Source: Thalassiosira profunda
Lineage: Eukaryota > Bacillariophyta > Thalassiosirophyceae > Thalassiosirales > Thalassiosiraceae
Length of the DNA: 12,351 nt
Assembly (NCBI GenBank): GCA_036939355.1
Contig: JALLAP010000504.1
Span: forward strand, 1 to 12,351
Reading direction: 5' to 3'
Each line of letters begins with the position of its first letter. The stretch's first letter is position 1. Below, piece after piece: positions 1 through 7,911 of this stretch. The position numbers and the translations under genes are program-made. Under the pieces are notes generated by a model, which had not been told where the DNA came from, ran no database searches, and worked only from the letters and a program-made list of their open reading frames with translations.

Positions 1-27
1 TGGAGTTGGGAGACGTCACATGTAAAA

Positions 28-2664
28 ATGGTGCACGCAAAGATGATGGATTCGACGAGCAGCAACAACAAGCGGCGAAAAACTTCCGCCAATGTCGACG
101 CCGGGCTGTCCTTCCTCCCCGACGCAGTGCTAGCCTCGGTCGGCGAATATCTCGCCCTCCCCTCCAGAGCTCTGCTCGCTGCGGCCCTCACTGCACCGTC
201 GTCGTCTTGGGCGAAGCGTCATTGGATCGGTGGGCCATCATCAGCCGTGGCCCAGGCGGTGATGCCGCCGGGGAGTGTCACAACTCTAGATTTTGAGAAG
301 GTCGAGAAGGAGTTGGCGGTACGGTTGTCGGACGATGATCTCGGGGCAGTACTGGCGATCCTGGACGCGGGGAACACCATCCACAAACTCAAGCTGGCGA
401 ATTGTCTCAGCATCACTGGCCGCGGGTTGGAACCTCTGCGCGGATCTACGGCATTGCAATTCATTGATCTGAGTTTGGTGGAGCAGTTTATGAGCCCTAG
501 CGTTGAAGGAGAAAATCTTTCGGAGGCGCACGTCGTCTCCATTCTGCAAAGCATCCTCGATGCCGAGGGAAGTGCGTTGAAATACTTGGCGTTGCCCAAC
601 CATTGGAATAGGAAGGTCGACAAAAGCGAGTCCTTCACTCAGTTCCACCGCCATTATGCGGAGCACCTTTACCACAACTCCCGTCAGTGTACAGGGGAAA
701 ATTGTCGCAGTGGAAACGGGCCTGGTGGACCTCCTCTCGAGTATCGTTGCGACCAATGTTCCCAGCAGCGTTGCCTTTGCGCCTTCGCATGGTTTGGAGA
801 CCCGGAAGGGGACTGCGAAGGAGCATTCCAAAGCCACAACTGCTATGAGTGCGGGGAAATATTTTGCGTGGACTGCTCTTGCAACAGGGACCAGCTATCG
901 TGCTGTTGCAAATGCGAAAAGTGGTACTGTGCCAAATGCGTTACCTGTGCCTGGTGCGAAGGCTGCGAACGTAAGGCCTGTTCAGGCTGCCAACCAACAG
1001 TGGCGTGCAAACGGTGCGACTATGTCTGCTGCTCAGAGTGTGCGCAGGAGGGTGATGATATGATCAAATGCGACGCTTGTGGAGAACTGACGTGCGAATC
1101 TCACAATTGGGACGGGCAATACGTGATCAATAAGTGTTCGGATTGCAATCGAACTCTCTGCATCGATTGTTGCAAGATACAGCACTGCGGCGCCGCCTAC
1201 CGTTCAGGTTGTTGGTCGTTGATTTGCAATGATTGCCAGCCGAAAGATTGGACATGCCTTTGGTGCGACAAAGACGATCCTGATGCCGGAGCGTACGATT
1301 TCGTTGACAAACATATGAGGGAGGGTATACGGTGCACGCGATGCTTCAAACGAGCCAAGACCCATTGCCACTACTGCAAGAAGGTCAAGCTGCGGGACGA
1401 AGATTACTCTGCGCCACCCGTACCTTCTAGCTACTTGATTGCGCTTGGATACGACGAGACGTACGTGGAAAAGATGGAGAAGCTTTTGTATGAGATGAAA
1501 GCATTGACTCTCAAACTCAAGTCTGGCGAGAGAGTCGATTACTGTTTTACTCTGGAAGGGGGTTATCGAAATCCGAATGGCGTCGTTCTACGCCACGACG
1601 ACATTCTTCTCCCGCATTGGCAGGAGTTTACGGAGGCTCTTCGGCAGTACAACCTTGAACCGGAGCGTAATGATTACTTTCGGCTGAGCAACGTCGAACT
1701 GCATTCGTTGGTACTTGACATGCTGAGCCTGGCTCTCCGAGAGAAAAACTTCATATCTTTGGAGCTCGAGAATGTGGCCTGTAGTACCAATGGCATCAAG
1801 CTCGCTGTGGACAACGCGCAACACAATTCAAAGCTTGAGCGGTTAGATTTGGTTGGGATTCGTGTTGACAAAGTGGAATGCTTGCGCCGGCTGTTTGAGG
1901 CGATTGCGGACCATCCATCTCTGAAATATATCAGTCTCGAGTCAGTTTGCGGTGCAAGTGCGAATGGTCACGACCTTCTGCCACTGGTGTTCTCGCATCT
2001 CCACGGAACGAAAACATACAACATTGGCCTCCGCTCGAATAATATTCGGACCAATGGAGCCACCGATCTCCCGGACTTCGTCGCCACAAACAATCCTCGC
2101 TTGAAGAGCCTGTGTTTGAAGAAGAACAATCTTTGCGACGGTGACGCGTTGCTGATTGCAGAAGCTCTCAGCCAAAACAACACCCTTGAACGAATTAATT
2201 TGGGAGGAAACGACATCACTGAAGTAGGCCGCAATGCACTTCTCAGTGCAGTCTGCGACTGTGCCAGTGTGAAGACGGTAGTGGCATCCAATCACACGTG
2301 TTTCATCGATGGTCTCGGCTTTGATGATCATATCAGCAATGGCGGCTGGCCTCGGGACAAGGATCAGCACGAAAGGATTGGAAAGAAGATCTACTACCTC
2401 TTCTCCAAAAGACACGGCGAGGGGAGTAATGGTCGCCACTTGGGCTCGGAGCTCGGAGACGAGTCTATCAACCTGTCGCCCAACTTGTTCGAACGTGTGA
2501 TGCAGTATTCGCCACGTGAATACGGCGGCAAGATCTTCTACTCTTACCGGGAACTTCCGTGGGTAGTATGCCCCCTTTCCATTCTGTACGAATTTGTACG
2601 AAGCTGGAAGCTGCCCTCTGTCGAAGCGAGGGAAGAGACACTAATGAGGAGGCTGCGCTCGTAA
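28..2664 (+). CDS. F-box-like leucine-rich-repeat protein with a cysteine-rich zinc-binding insert (diatom LRR family)
   Basis: An intact 878-residue intronless frame. Residues about 28-65 (LPDAVLASVGEYL...) resemble an F-box. Residues 87-190 are an LRR block (TGRGLEPLRGST, LQFIDLSL) typical of the large diatom LRR families. Residues 221-450 form an insert with 46 cysteines, mostly as CxxC pairs, for example C272/C275, C301/C304/C307/C310/C313, C370/C373 and C436/C439. This implies several zinc sites, but the spacing fits no single family I can name. A second LRR block follows (about 560-740; LKSLCLKKNNL, LERINLGGNDI). The C-terminal module (SNHT at about 754-757; ILYEFVRSW near 852-860) recurs in the LRR gene at 4675-6129. 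The start at 28 is the first ATG; ATGs at 43 and 46 are alternatives. If the F-box is real it could be an SCF substrate receptor, but that is inference. Its stop lies 109 bases from the convergent POLD3-like stop. Confidence 0.85.
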   Translation: MVHAKMMDSTSSNNKRRKTSANVDAGLSFLPDAVLASVGEYLALPSRALLAAALTAPSSSWAKRHWIGGPSSAVAQAVMPPGSVTTLDFEKVEKELAVRLSDDDLGAVLAILDAGNTIHKLKLANCLSITGRGLEPLRGSTALQFIDLSLVEQFMSPSVEGENLSEAHVVSILQSILDAEGSALKYLALPNHWNRKVDKSESFTQFHRHYAEHLYHNSRQCTGENCRSGNGPGGPPLEYRCDQCSQQRCLCAFAWFGDPEGDCEGAFQSHNCYECGEIFCVDCSCNRDQLSCCCKCEKWYCAKCVTCAWCEGCERKACSGCQPTVACKRCDYVCCSECAQEGDDMIKCDACGELTCESHNWDGQYVINKCSDCNRTLCIDCCKIQHCGAAYRSGCWSLICNDCQPKDWTCLWCDKDDPDAGAYDFVDKHMREGIRCTRCFKRAKTHCHYCKKVKLRDEDYSAPPVPSSYLIALGYDETYVEKMEKLLYEMKALTLKLKSGERVDYCFTLEGGYRNPNGVVLRHDDILLPHWQEFTEALRQYNLEPERNDYFRLSNVELHSLVLDMLSLALREKNFISLELENVACSTNGIKLAVDNAQHNSKLERLDLVGIRVDKVECLRRLFEAIADHPSLKYISLESVCGASANGHDLLPLVFSHLHGTKTYNIGLRSNNIRTNGATDLPDFVATNNPRLKSLCLKKNNLCDGDALLIAEALSQNNTLERINLGGNDITEVGRNALLSAVCDCASVKTVVASNHTCFIDGLGFDDHISNGGWPRDKDQHERIGKKIYYLFSKRHGEGSNGRHLGSELGDESINLSPNLFERVMQYSPREYGGKIFYSYRELPWVVCPLSILYEFVRSWKLPSVEAREETLMRRLRS

Positions 2665-2773
2665 GGGAGAACGAACCTAATTCCTTTTTACTCCGGAGCA
2701 GCTTGTCCATCTTCCCCTGACTCATTTCATATCGCAGGGCCTCCTTCCCGCCCAAAATTCACCCAACCCCTCT

Positions 2774-4294
2774 CTACTTCTTCTTGGCGAAGAATCCCAT
2801 CAAGCCCGCCTGCTTCTTTTTCCCGGCCCCGGCCTTCGTCCCCTTGCCCTTCCCCGCCGCACTCGCCTTGGGCGCCGGCTTGGCCTTCACCGCCGCCTCC
2901 ACCTCCACCTCCTCCTCGCCGTCGTCCTCCACGTCCTCCCAAATCGTCACCGTCTCCGTCTTCATGTACCCGTTCTCGTCCACCGTCGTCTGTTCCACGA
3001 GCTTCTTCCTCCGCTTCTTCGCCCCGCCGTTCTCCGGGGATTTGGCCTTGGGCGAGGCCACCTTCGTGGCGAAGGCGTCCATCGCCCCGGGCTTGGCCCC
3101 CGCCTCGGCCCGCTTCTTCTTTTTGGACTTGGGCTTCTTCTTCGTCCCGGCGTCGTGGTCGTCGTACTCGTTCGCCTCCCCGTCGCTCGCCGCCTCCGCG
3201 GCTTCTTCCATCTCCACGTCCTCTTCCGTCTCCTCCTCCTCCTTGCGCTTGGCCTTGCTCTTCTTCCCCTCCACCGCGGACTTCTTGCTCCGCTTCTTCT
3301 TCGATTGCGCCTCCTCCTCCTCCTTGGCCACGCGGGCCTTCCGCGCCTCCTCCTCCGCGACGAACTCGTCGTCCTCGTCGACGTCTCCCACGAAATCGTC
3401 CACGTTCCCCGCCTTGTTTTTGGAGGACTTGCCGTTGTCGCTGTTCTCCTTCTCCACGGGACTTTCCTCCATGGGCTCGTCGTCGTCGTCGGCTGCCTTC
3501 TTCTTAGCCGTCTTCTTGGCAGCAGCGGGCGGCTTCTTCTCCACCTTCTTCTTCTTGGCGGCGGCGTGGTTCCCGAAGAAGGCCACGGCGGTGGTGGGCT
3601 TGCCCTTCTTCCCCTTGCTCCCCGTGGCGGATGTCGCTACCGCAGAGGAGGCCGAGGTCTGTCCAAACTTGGACTTGGAACTGCCGGACGATTTCTTGCT
3701 CGCCGCGGCGGCCGGGAGGGCCATCACGGCCCTCCCCCGCTTCATCCGCTTGATGACCCGGACGCCCTCGTCGTTCTCCTCGCTCAATTCCGGGGCCGGC
3801 TGGACGCTCAGGTCACTGAAAATGTCGAACAACTCGCCCGGCCCTCCAGATTCGGCCATCTTCTCGCGCTGCGTCGCCAGCGCCCGCTCGTGGGCGGCCA
3901 CGAGGCCTCCCAGCGTCGACGCCGCACCCCCCTCCTCACTCGCCCTTTCAACAGGGTTCCCCTCCTCGTCCACGTCGTCCTCGTCCATCTCCCCGTCATT
4001 GGAGGGGTGCACCACGGCCACGGAAAAAATGCCCCCCTCTTTTCCATTCGCCACCAACTCCACCCGGCTTTGGCTGCCCTCTTTCCGCGTCACCATCCGC
4101 ACCACCTCGTACTTCGTCTCGCCACTGTCGGCGGTGCACGCCTTGGCGGCCTGCTCGAGGATGGCCCGGGCCAGGCCGCGGTGCACCGTCAGCTCGAGCA
4201 TGACGGATTTGAGGTGGACGGTCTCCCGTCGGTCGCGGATCAGGGAGAGGATTTGATCCACCTGGTGGGGCTCGGGGGCGGGGAGGGCGGCCAT
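2774..4294 (-). CDS. DNA polymerase delta subunit 3 (POLD3/Cdc27/Pol32-like)
   Basis: A 506-residue accessory subunit of polymerase delta, which ties the polymerase to PCNA during lagging-strand synthesis and repair. Residues about 11-97 fit the family's N-terminal winged-helix region (VHLKSVMLELTVHRGLARAILEQ; YEVVRMVTR; FSVAVVHPS). Residues about 200-430 are a long Lys/Glu/Ala-rich disordered linker. Residues 427-462 (KKRRKKLVEQTTVDENGY then an acidic stretch) match the conserved motif near the C-terminus of animal POLD3. The last residues, QAGLMGFF (495-502) then AKKK, are a textbook PIP box (QxxLxxFF), as in human POLD3. The start at 4294 is chosen because acaaccATGGCC is a strong initiation context and the frame upstream (4295-4405) is only low-complexity Pro/Ala. 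An internal AVAFFGNH (residues 236-243) may be a second family motif. The gene is divergent from the LRR gene at 4675. Confidence 0.87.
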   Translation of the reverse strand: MAALPAPEPHQVDQILSLIRDRRETVHLKSVMLELTVHRGLARAILEQAAKACTADSGETKYEVVRMVTRKEGSQSRVELVANGKEGGIFSVAVVHPSNDGEMDEDDVDEEGNPVERASEEGGAASTLGGLVAAHERALATQREKMAESGGPGELFDIFSDLSVQPAPELSEENDEGVRVIKRMKRGRAVMALPAAAASKKSSGSSKSKFGQTSASSAVATSATGSKGKKGKPTTAVAFFGNHAAAKKKKVEKKPPAAAKKTAKKKAADDDDEPMEESPVEKENSDNGKSSKNKAGNVDDFVGDVDEDDEFVAEEEARKARVAKEEEEAQSKKKRSKKSAVEGKKSKAKRKEEEETEEDVEMEEAAEAASDGEANEYDDHDAGTKKKPKSKKKKRAEAGAKPGAMDAFATKVASPKAKSPENGGAKKRRKKLVEQTTVDENGYMKTETVTIWEDVEDDGEEEVEVEAAVKAKPAPKASAAGKGKGTKAGAGKKKQAGLMGFFAKKK

Positions 4295-4674
4295 GGTTGT
4301 CGTTGCGGGGGGCGCTGCGGCGAGGGTGTTGGGAGGGTGCAGGCGTGGGAGAGCCGCGGGAGGAGCAGAGGGTTGCAACAATGGGGGAGGAGCTACGTAC
4401 AACACTTCATACTACGTAAGTAAGTACTCAGCGGCGCCCGGGCGGATATGTATTGTACGGAGGCCGGAGGGCGCCCGGTTCCAGAACTAACCAGCGCGTT
4501 TGCTGCAGTTTGCTGCCCTCTCCGCCCCAAGGTTGTCGTCGTCCCACCGCGGGGACGGAGAGGCTTCGCGAGGCACGCGCAACGGGAGGAGCTTGCGCTG
4601 GTTTGCATAATAATCGGTGGACCTCGAGCGGAGGGGCGCGAGCAAAAATCTTGCAAGCACTACGACGCCATAAC
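4295..4674. promoter_or_regulatory. Divergent intergenic region, probable bidirectional promoter for the POLD3-like and second LRR genes
   Basis: This is a 380-base gap between two divergent starts. It contains two copies of CTACGTA (4393-4399 and 4412-4418), the second running into GTAAGTAAGTAC (4416-4427). The second copy therefore also contains two overlapping perfect splice-donor hexamers (GTAAGT at 4416 and 4420), so an unseen 5'-UTR intron on the + strand cannot be excluded. The frame of the downstream LRR gene stays open back to an ATG at 4453, but the encoded Arg/Pro/Gly-rich stretch looks non-coding. I see no clear TATA box. Confidence 0.4.
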
Positions 4675-6003
4675 ATGCCCGTAATCGATATGGGGTCAGC
4701 GTGGGAACAATACGAGGAAAATGAGCGGAACAATTATCTGCGTCGGATTGAGAGGGATGATCGAAGTTTGCTCGGATTGAGTTTCAATTGCTCCCCAACT
4801 GGCTTCGTACCCGACGATCGCTTCGATCACGACAGCGACGAGGGGGGTGCGTGGCACAACCAAAACAATGCCGCCTTCCACTCGGTCAAATGGGCAGGTC
4901 AGGACTCTTCTGAACGGCCCAGTGCAGACTTCCTCGCCAGGCTTGGCGATGCCATTGGAAATAACACTCACTTGGATCAAGTGATTATTGCTCAAGTGAA
5001 CGCGGGTAGTGGCTTTCTGGCGCCGGGGATCGCTGGCAACACCTCAGCATTCTTGGACGGTCTCATGCGCAACTCATCCATCAGGACGTTGCAGCTGAAT
5101 GGTGTCAATTTATCTGGCGTGGAATTCTGCAATATTTTGCATACTCTTGGTCAAAGCAGCAGCAACCTCACCAGCAGTCTCACGAACATCATTCTGATCC
5201 AATGTCGGATTGGGGACGGGGGAGGGATCCGTGCATTGAAATCGTTTCTCGGCAGATGCACGCGTTTAGAACGGTTGGATTTGACGAGAGCAAACGGGGA
5301 CTTTACGCCACACTTCCAACACATTCTTGGCGAAATCGGAGACATTGGACGGCTCAAAATCATATCGACGCCTCCTATCGGACGTGCTGGCTTTGACGCG
5401 CTTGTCCCCCTGCTGCAAGACAGAAAGAGCAATCTGAGAAAGCTCAGTCTCGAAATCAATTTCGATGGTGTTGACGTAGAAAGGGTTGCAACCTTCTTGG
5501 CAAAGAGCAGTTCATTGAGGGAAATCAATCTCTGCGAACTGCGCACATCGATCGAGGATAAACGCAAATTCTGGTCTTCGTTCGCCCGGACGCTATGCGA
5601 CAAATCGACAATCAATAGCACGTACTTTTCCAACCACACTCTGAAGTGGGTGACATACAGTGGGTTGTGTTCGGACGCGCTCCTCCCACACGGCATATCT
5701 CAAATCCTTGATATAAACTGCATCCGCGGCGAAAAGAGGATATCCGCAACAGTGAAGGTTCTACACTGTCATCGCAACATTGACATGACGCCGCTCTTCG
5801 AGTGGGATCTGAAAGTTTTGCCTTCTGTCATTGAGTGGTTGGAAAGGGCTAGATCCTATACTCGAATCAGGGGCGACGGTAATATGGAGAGATGGCGGAA
5901 CGAGGCTCAGGTTTGGGGATACAATAAAGATATCGACAACAGGAAGCTGTCCGCGATCCACCAATTCGTTCGAGCGATGCCGGGGGTGTTTGAGTCAGCG
6001 AAC

Positions 6004-6037
<34 letters not shown>

Positions 6038-6129
6038 CTGCTGCTATTGACAGCGACTCGTCTGAGGAGAAAGAGTTTGATTGGGAACCGGAACCACCCA
6101 AGCAGAAAAGAAAGAGAGAGCTGCCGTAA
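4675..6129 (+). CDS. Leucine-rich-repeat protein of the diatom-expanded family, with C-terminal polyalanine tract
   Basis: A 484-residue intronless frame with a likely cytosolic or nuclear product. The start at 4675 (MPVIDMGSAWEQYEENERN) precedes a charged N-terminal block, residues 8-33 (YEENERNNYLRRIERDDRSL), that I recognise from diatom LRR proteins. ATG 4690 is an alternative. Residues about 84-330 carry irregular LRRs of the ribonuclease-inhibitor style (SIRTLQLNGVNLSG, LERLDLTRA, LRKLSLEINF, LREINLCEL). SNHT at 319-322 and LSAIHQFVRAMPGVF at 425-439 correspond to SNHT and LSILYEFVRSWKLPSV in the LRR gene at 28-2664, so the two share a homologous C-terminal module. Residues 444-457 are polyalanine interrupted by Thr, encoded by a GCT microsatellite. 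They are followed by an acidic Ser stretch (SDSSEEKE) and a basic end (KQKRKR) that could be a nuclear localisation signal. Function unknown; LRRs suggest protein binding. Confidence 0.82.
6004..6045 (+). repeat. GCT trinucleotide microsatellite coding for interrupted polyalanine
   Basis: (GCT)7 ACT (GCT)3 ACT (GCT)2, in frame, gives A7-T-A3-T-A2 near the C-terminus of the LRR protein. The ACT interruptions are single-base variants of GCT, so this is an imperfect tract of 14 units. Length variation here would not shift the frame. Confidence 0.97.
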
Positions 6130-6196
6130 AATCACAACTACTCGGGGCACGTCGGATGATCAGAGAAAGCTGGCAGTGTAATTATACATTTTCTTT

Positions 6197-7667
6197 CTAC
6201 AATATCAACCCCACAACATACGCCAAGAAGGCCCCGGCCACAAGAGACAAGAAGCGTCTTTTGGAAGACACAAACCCCTTGATCGAAAACGACGACGAAC
6301 CAGAGCCCGGCGGATTCGACTGGGATGTCATTGGCGGGTTTGTAGGATTGACGCCAAAGTTATTCGGCCAAAATGCTTTGTCCGAGTGCTTTGTCTTCAG
6401 CAGAGCCACCTCGGGTTTGGCCTTCGGTACCGCCGGCGCGCCGGCGCGGCCTTCAAAGAGCACCACGTCCTCTTCCTCGTCGTAGATGAAGAACTGAAAC
6501 GGGTGGTCGCATTGCATGAGTACCGGTTCCTCTTCGTACAGGGGGGCGCTCGCCCTCCCTATCATAATCGCAGTAACTGCCGCGGCCTCGACGCCTTCTT
6601 CGTTGACTTCGATCACCGTTTTCTGAATGATCTTGTCTATGAAGAGCGCGCCGCAGTTCCCGTCGTCTTCGAATAGACCGCACAGCGACCCTCCCCTGAA
6701 CGGCGCCACTATCCCCGCTGAGATTACTGCATCTTTCAGATTGTCATCGTACGTAGACTCGAACCGAAATTTTGGCATGGCCAGCGCAACTCGGGTGGAT
6801 TGCAGGTCGTTCAGGGATGGAAGCAAATTGCTAGATAAAACCGGCCCGGCGCCCTCGCTCAAGGGAAGCACGAGTATCATTGACATGTTTGATTCCGCAA
6901 ACGGCAGCTGGGCCACTTGATAGCCTGGTATGGCGTCGTGTGAATAGGACAACTCTTTCAACACTTTGTGCATAAAATGCGCCGTCGATGCCACAGCTTT
7001 TCTTGCAGCAGAAGAGTAGAACGTATCCACATTCGTCTCCCCTACTTTGAAAGGATGCTGCCACGACGCCTTCAGATATATGGAATTGATGACGATCAGC
7101 TCGTAAGGTGGGGAAAAGAGGCTGGCTCTCGTCCACGATCTTCTTTATCAGCCCGTTCGTTTGGTTCTTGACCCAACCGTTGACAATCAGCGGAGAGTCA
7201 CCGGCTGCCAAATCGATTTGCTTCGCATACTGGCCAACAACCAGCTCGTAGTCCAAGTGCAACGTGCTGCCGTCGTCGAGCCACACGCTGTTGGCAATCT
7301 TCAGCAGTGGTGCCTCTGAGTTGCAATTGCCGTCCCATTCGCCCCCGACGCACTCTCCGGTCGACCTTCCCAGCATGCGCTGCGTCGTCTCCTCCCACAC
7401 GAGCTGCATATTGGTATCGGCTGAGTATCCAAGTGTATCCCTAACTTGATTTATCGCATCTCCGGTGCATCCCGGCCATATCAGAGAAAAGGCCATCGAC
7501 ACACCCAGGGCAGACGTGCACTCATTGGCGTTCTGGTAAAGGTTGGAGGTGAGCTCGTCCGCGAAGGCGCGGTGTCGAGCGAGGTCGACGGACGACGCCA
7601 ATTCCAGAAGCGCAAGAAGCAACGCAAGCCGCCCCGCGGCCACCCGACGAACGCCGACCATGTTCAT
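6197..7667 (-). CDS. Serpin (serine protease inhibitor) with signal peptide and C-terminal hydrophobic tail; frameshifted in this sequence
   Basis: Two overlapping frames together give a complete serpin of about 489 residues. The N-terminal frame from ATG 7667 begins with a signal peptide (residues about 11-26, LALLLALLELASS), then ALGVSMAFSLIW, LKIANSVWLDD and VNGWVKNQTNGLI. The second frame resumes with LIVINSIYLKASWQHPF, the conserved serpin shutter/breach segment. It continues with MSMILVLP, VALAMPKFRFES and the hinge IEVNEEGVEAAAVTA, then HPFQFFIYDEEEDVVLFEGR. The switch needs one base removed at the GGGG/AAAA runs at 7110-7117 (+ strand). The EEGxEAAA hinge suggests a true inhibitor. 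P1 is uncertain, in or near GRASAP (Ala-Ser or Arg). After the normal serpin end comes a Pro/Ser linker and a hydrophobic stretch reaching the last residue (FLSLVAGAFLAYVVGLIL), suggesting a tail or GPI anchor. It could be a recent pseudogene or a sequencing error. Confidence 0.9.
7110..7117 (-). other. Frameshift site in the serpin coding sequence
   Basis: On the coding strand a TTTTCCCC double homopolymer separates the two serpin frames. Before it the frame reads IVDESQPLF. After it the conserved segment ELIVINSIYLKASW is one base out of frame. Shortening the run by one base restores a continuous reading frame, so the lesion is a single-base insertion (or, less simply, a two-base loss). Confidence 0.85.
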
Positions 7668-7911
7668 GCGTCCTATCCCGAGGTTGCGGCGTCGCGGCGT
7701 GCAAGGGGAGGCTTCTCACCGTGTGTGCTTGCTTGCTTCTTGCTTCTTCTTGCTTTTTGGGGCCATCTGGTCTGGCCGCCTGAGCTGCGCCAGCTGTTGA
7801 AGTGTCTTTCGCAAAGATCCGGTCAAAAAAATCTTTCACCCGCCCCCGACCCATCACTTTGCAAGTAGGTGCGTCATTTCACCCGATACAATACCGAAGA
7901 GGGAGGAAACC
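7668..7911. promoter_or_regulatory. Divergent serpin / psbU intergenic region (probable two-way promoter)
   Basis: A 244-base gap between the serpin and psbU starts. Near psbU it holds TGCGTCA (7870-7876), the reverse complement of TGACGCA. This is a CRE-like bZIP site related to the TGACGT/TGACGC elements known from CO2/light-responsive diatom promoters, about 36 bases before the psbU ATG. The psbU ATG follows GGGAGGAAACC. I see no convincing TATA box. Functional assignment is inference. Confidence 0.4.

Noticed and set aside
286..837. Minus-strand open frame of 183 codons opposite the first LRR gene
   Set aside because: It is a shadow of the 878-residue LRR/Cys-rich frame, which has clear family motifs.
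4295..4405. 37-codon N-terminal extension of the POLD3-like protein from ATG 4405
   Set aside because: Pro/Ala low complexity, and the internal ATG at 4294 has a much stronger initiation context.
2784..4423. Long + strand open frames (490 and 422 codons) opposite the POLD3-like gene
   Set aside because: They are the mirror of a Lys/Glu/Ala-rich GC-rich coding region. The translations are monotonous Ser/Phe or Leu/Arg runs with no domain, while the minus-strand product has a family-specific PIP box.
4453..4674. 74-codon N-terminal extension of the second LRR protein from ATG 4453
   Set aside because: The stretch is Arg/Pro/Gly-rich without family similarity. The family-like N-terminus begins just after ATG 4675.
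6431..6446. 16-base perfect palindrome made only of G and C
   Set aside because: It lies within serpin codons for a Gly/Ala/Pro-rich segment (GRAGAP) in GC-rich DNA. There is no flanking inverted structure or spacer, so chance is sufficient.
6831..7110. C-terminal part of the first serpin frame after the frameshift
   Set aside because: After 7110 this frame loses all serpin motifs, while the alternative frame carries every expected one, so it is out-of-frame read-through.
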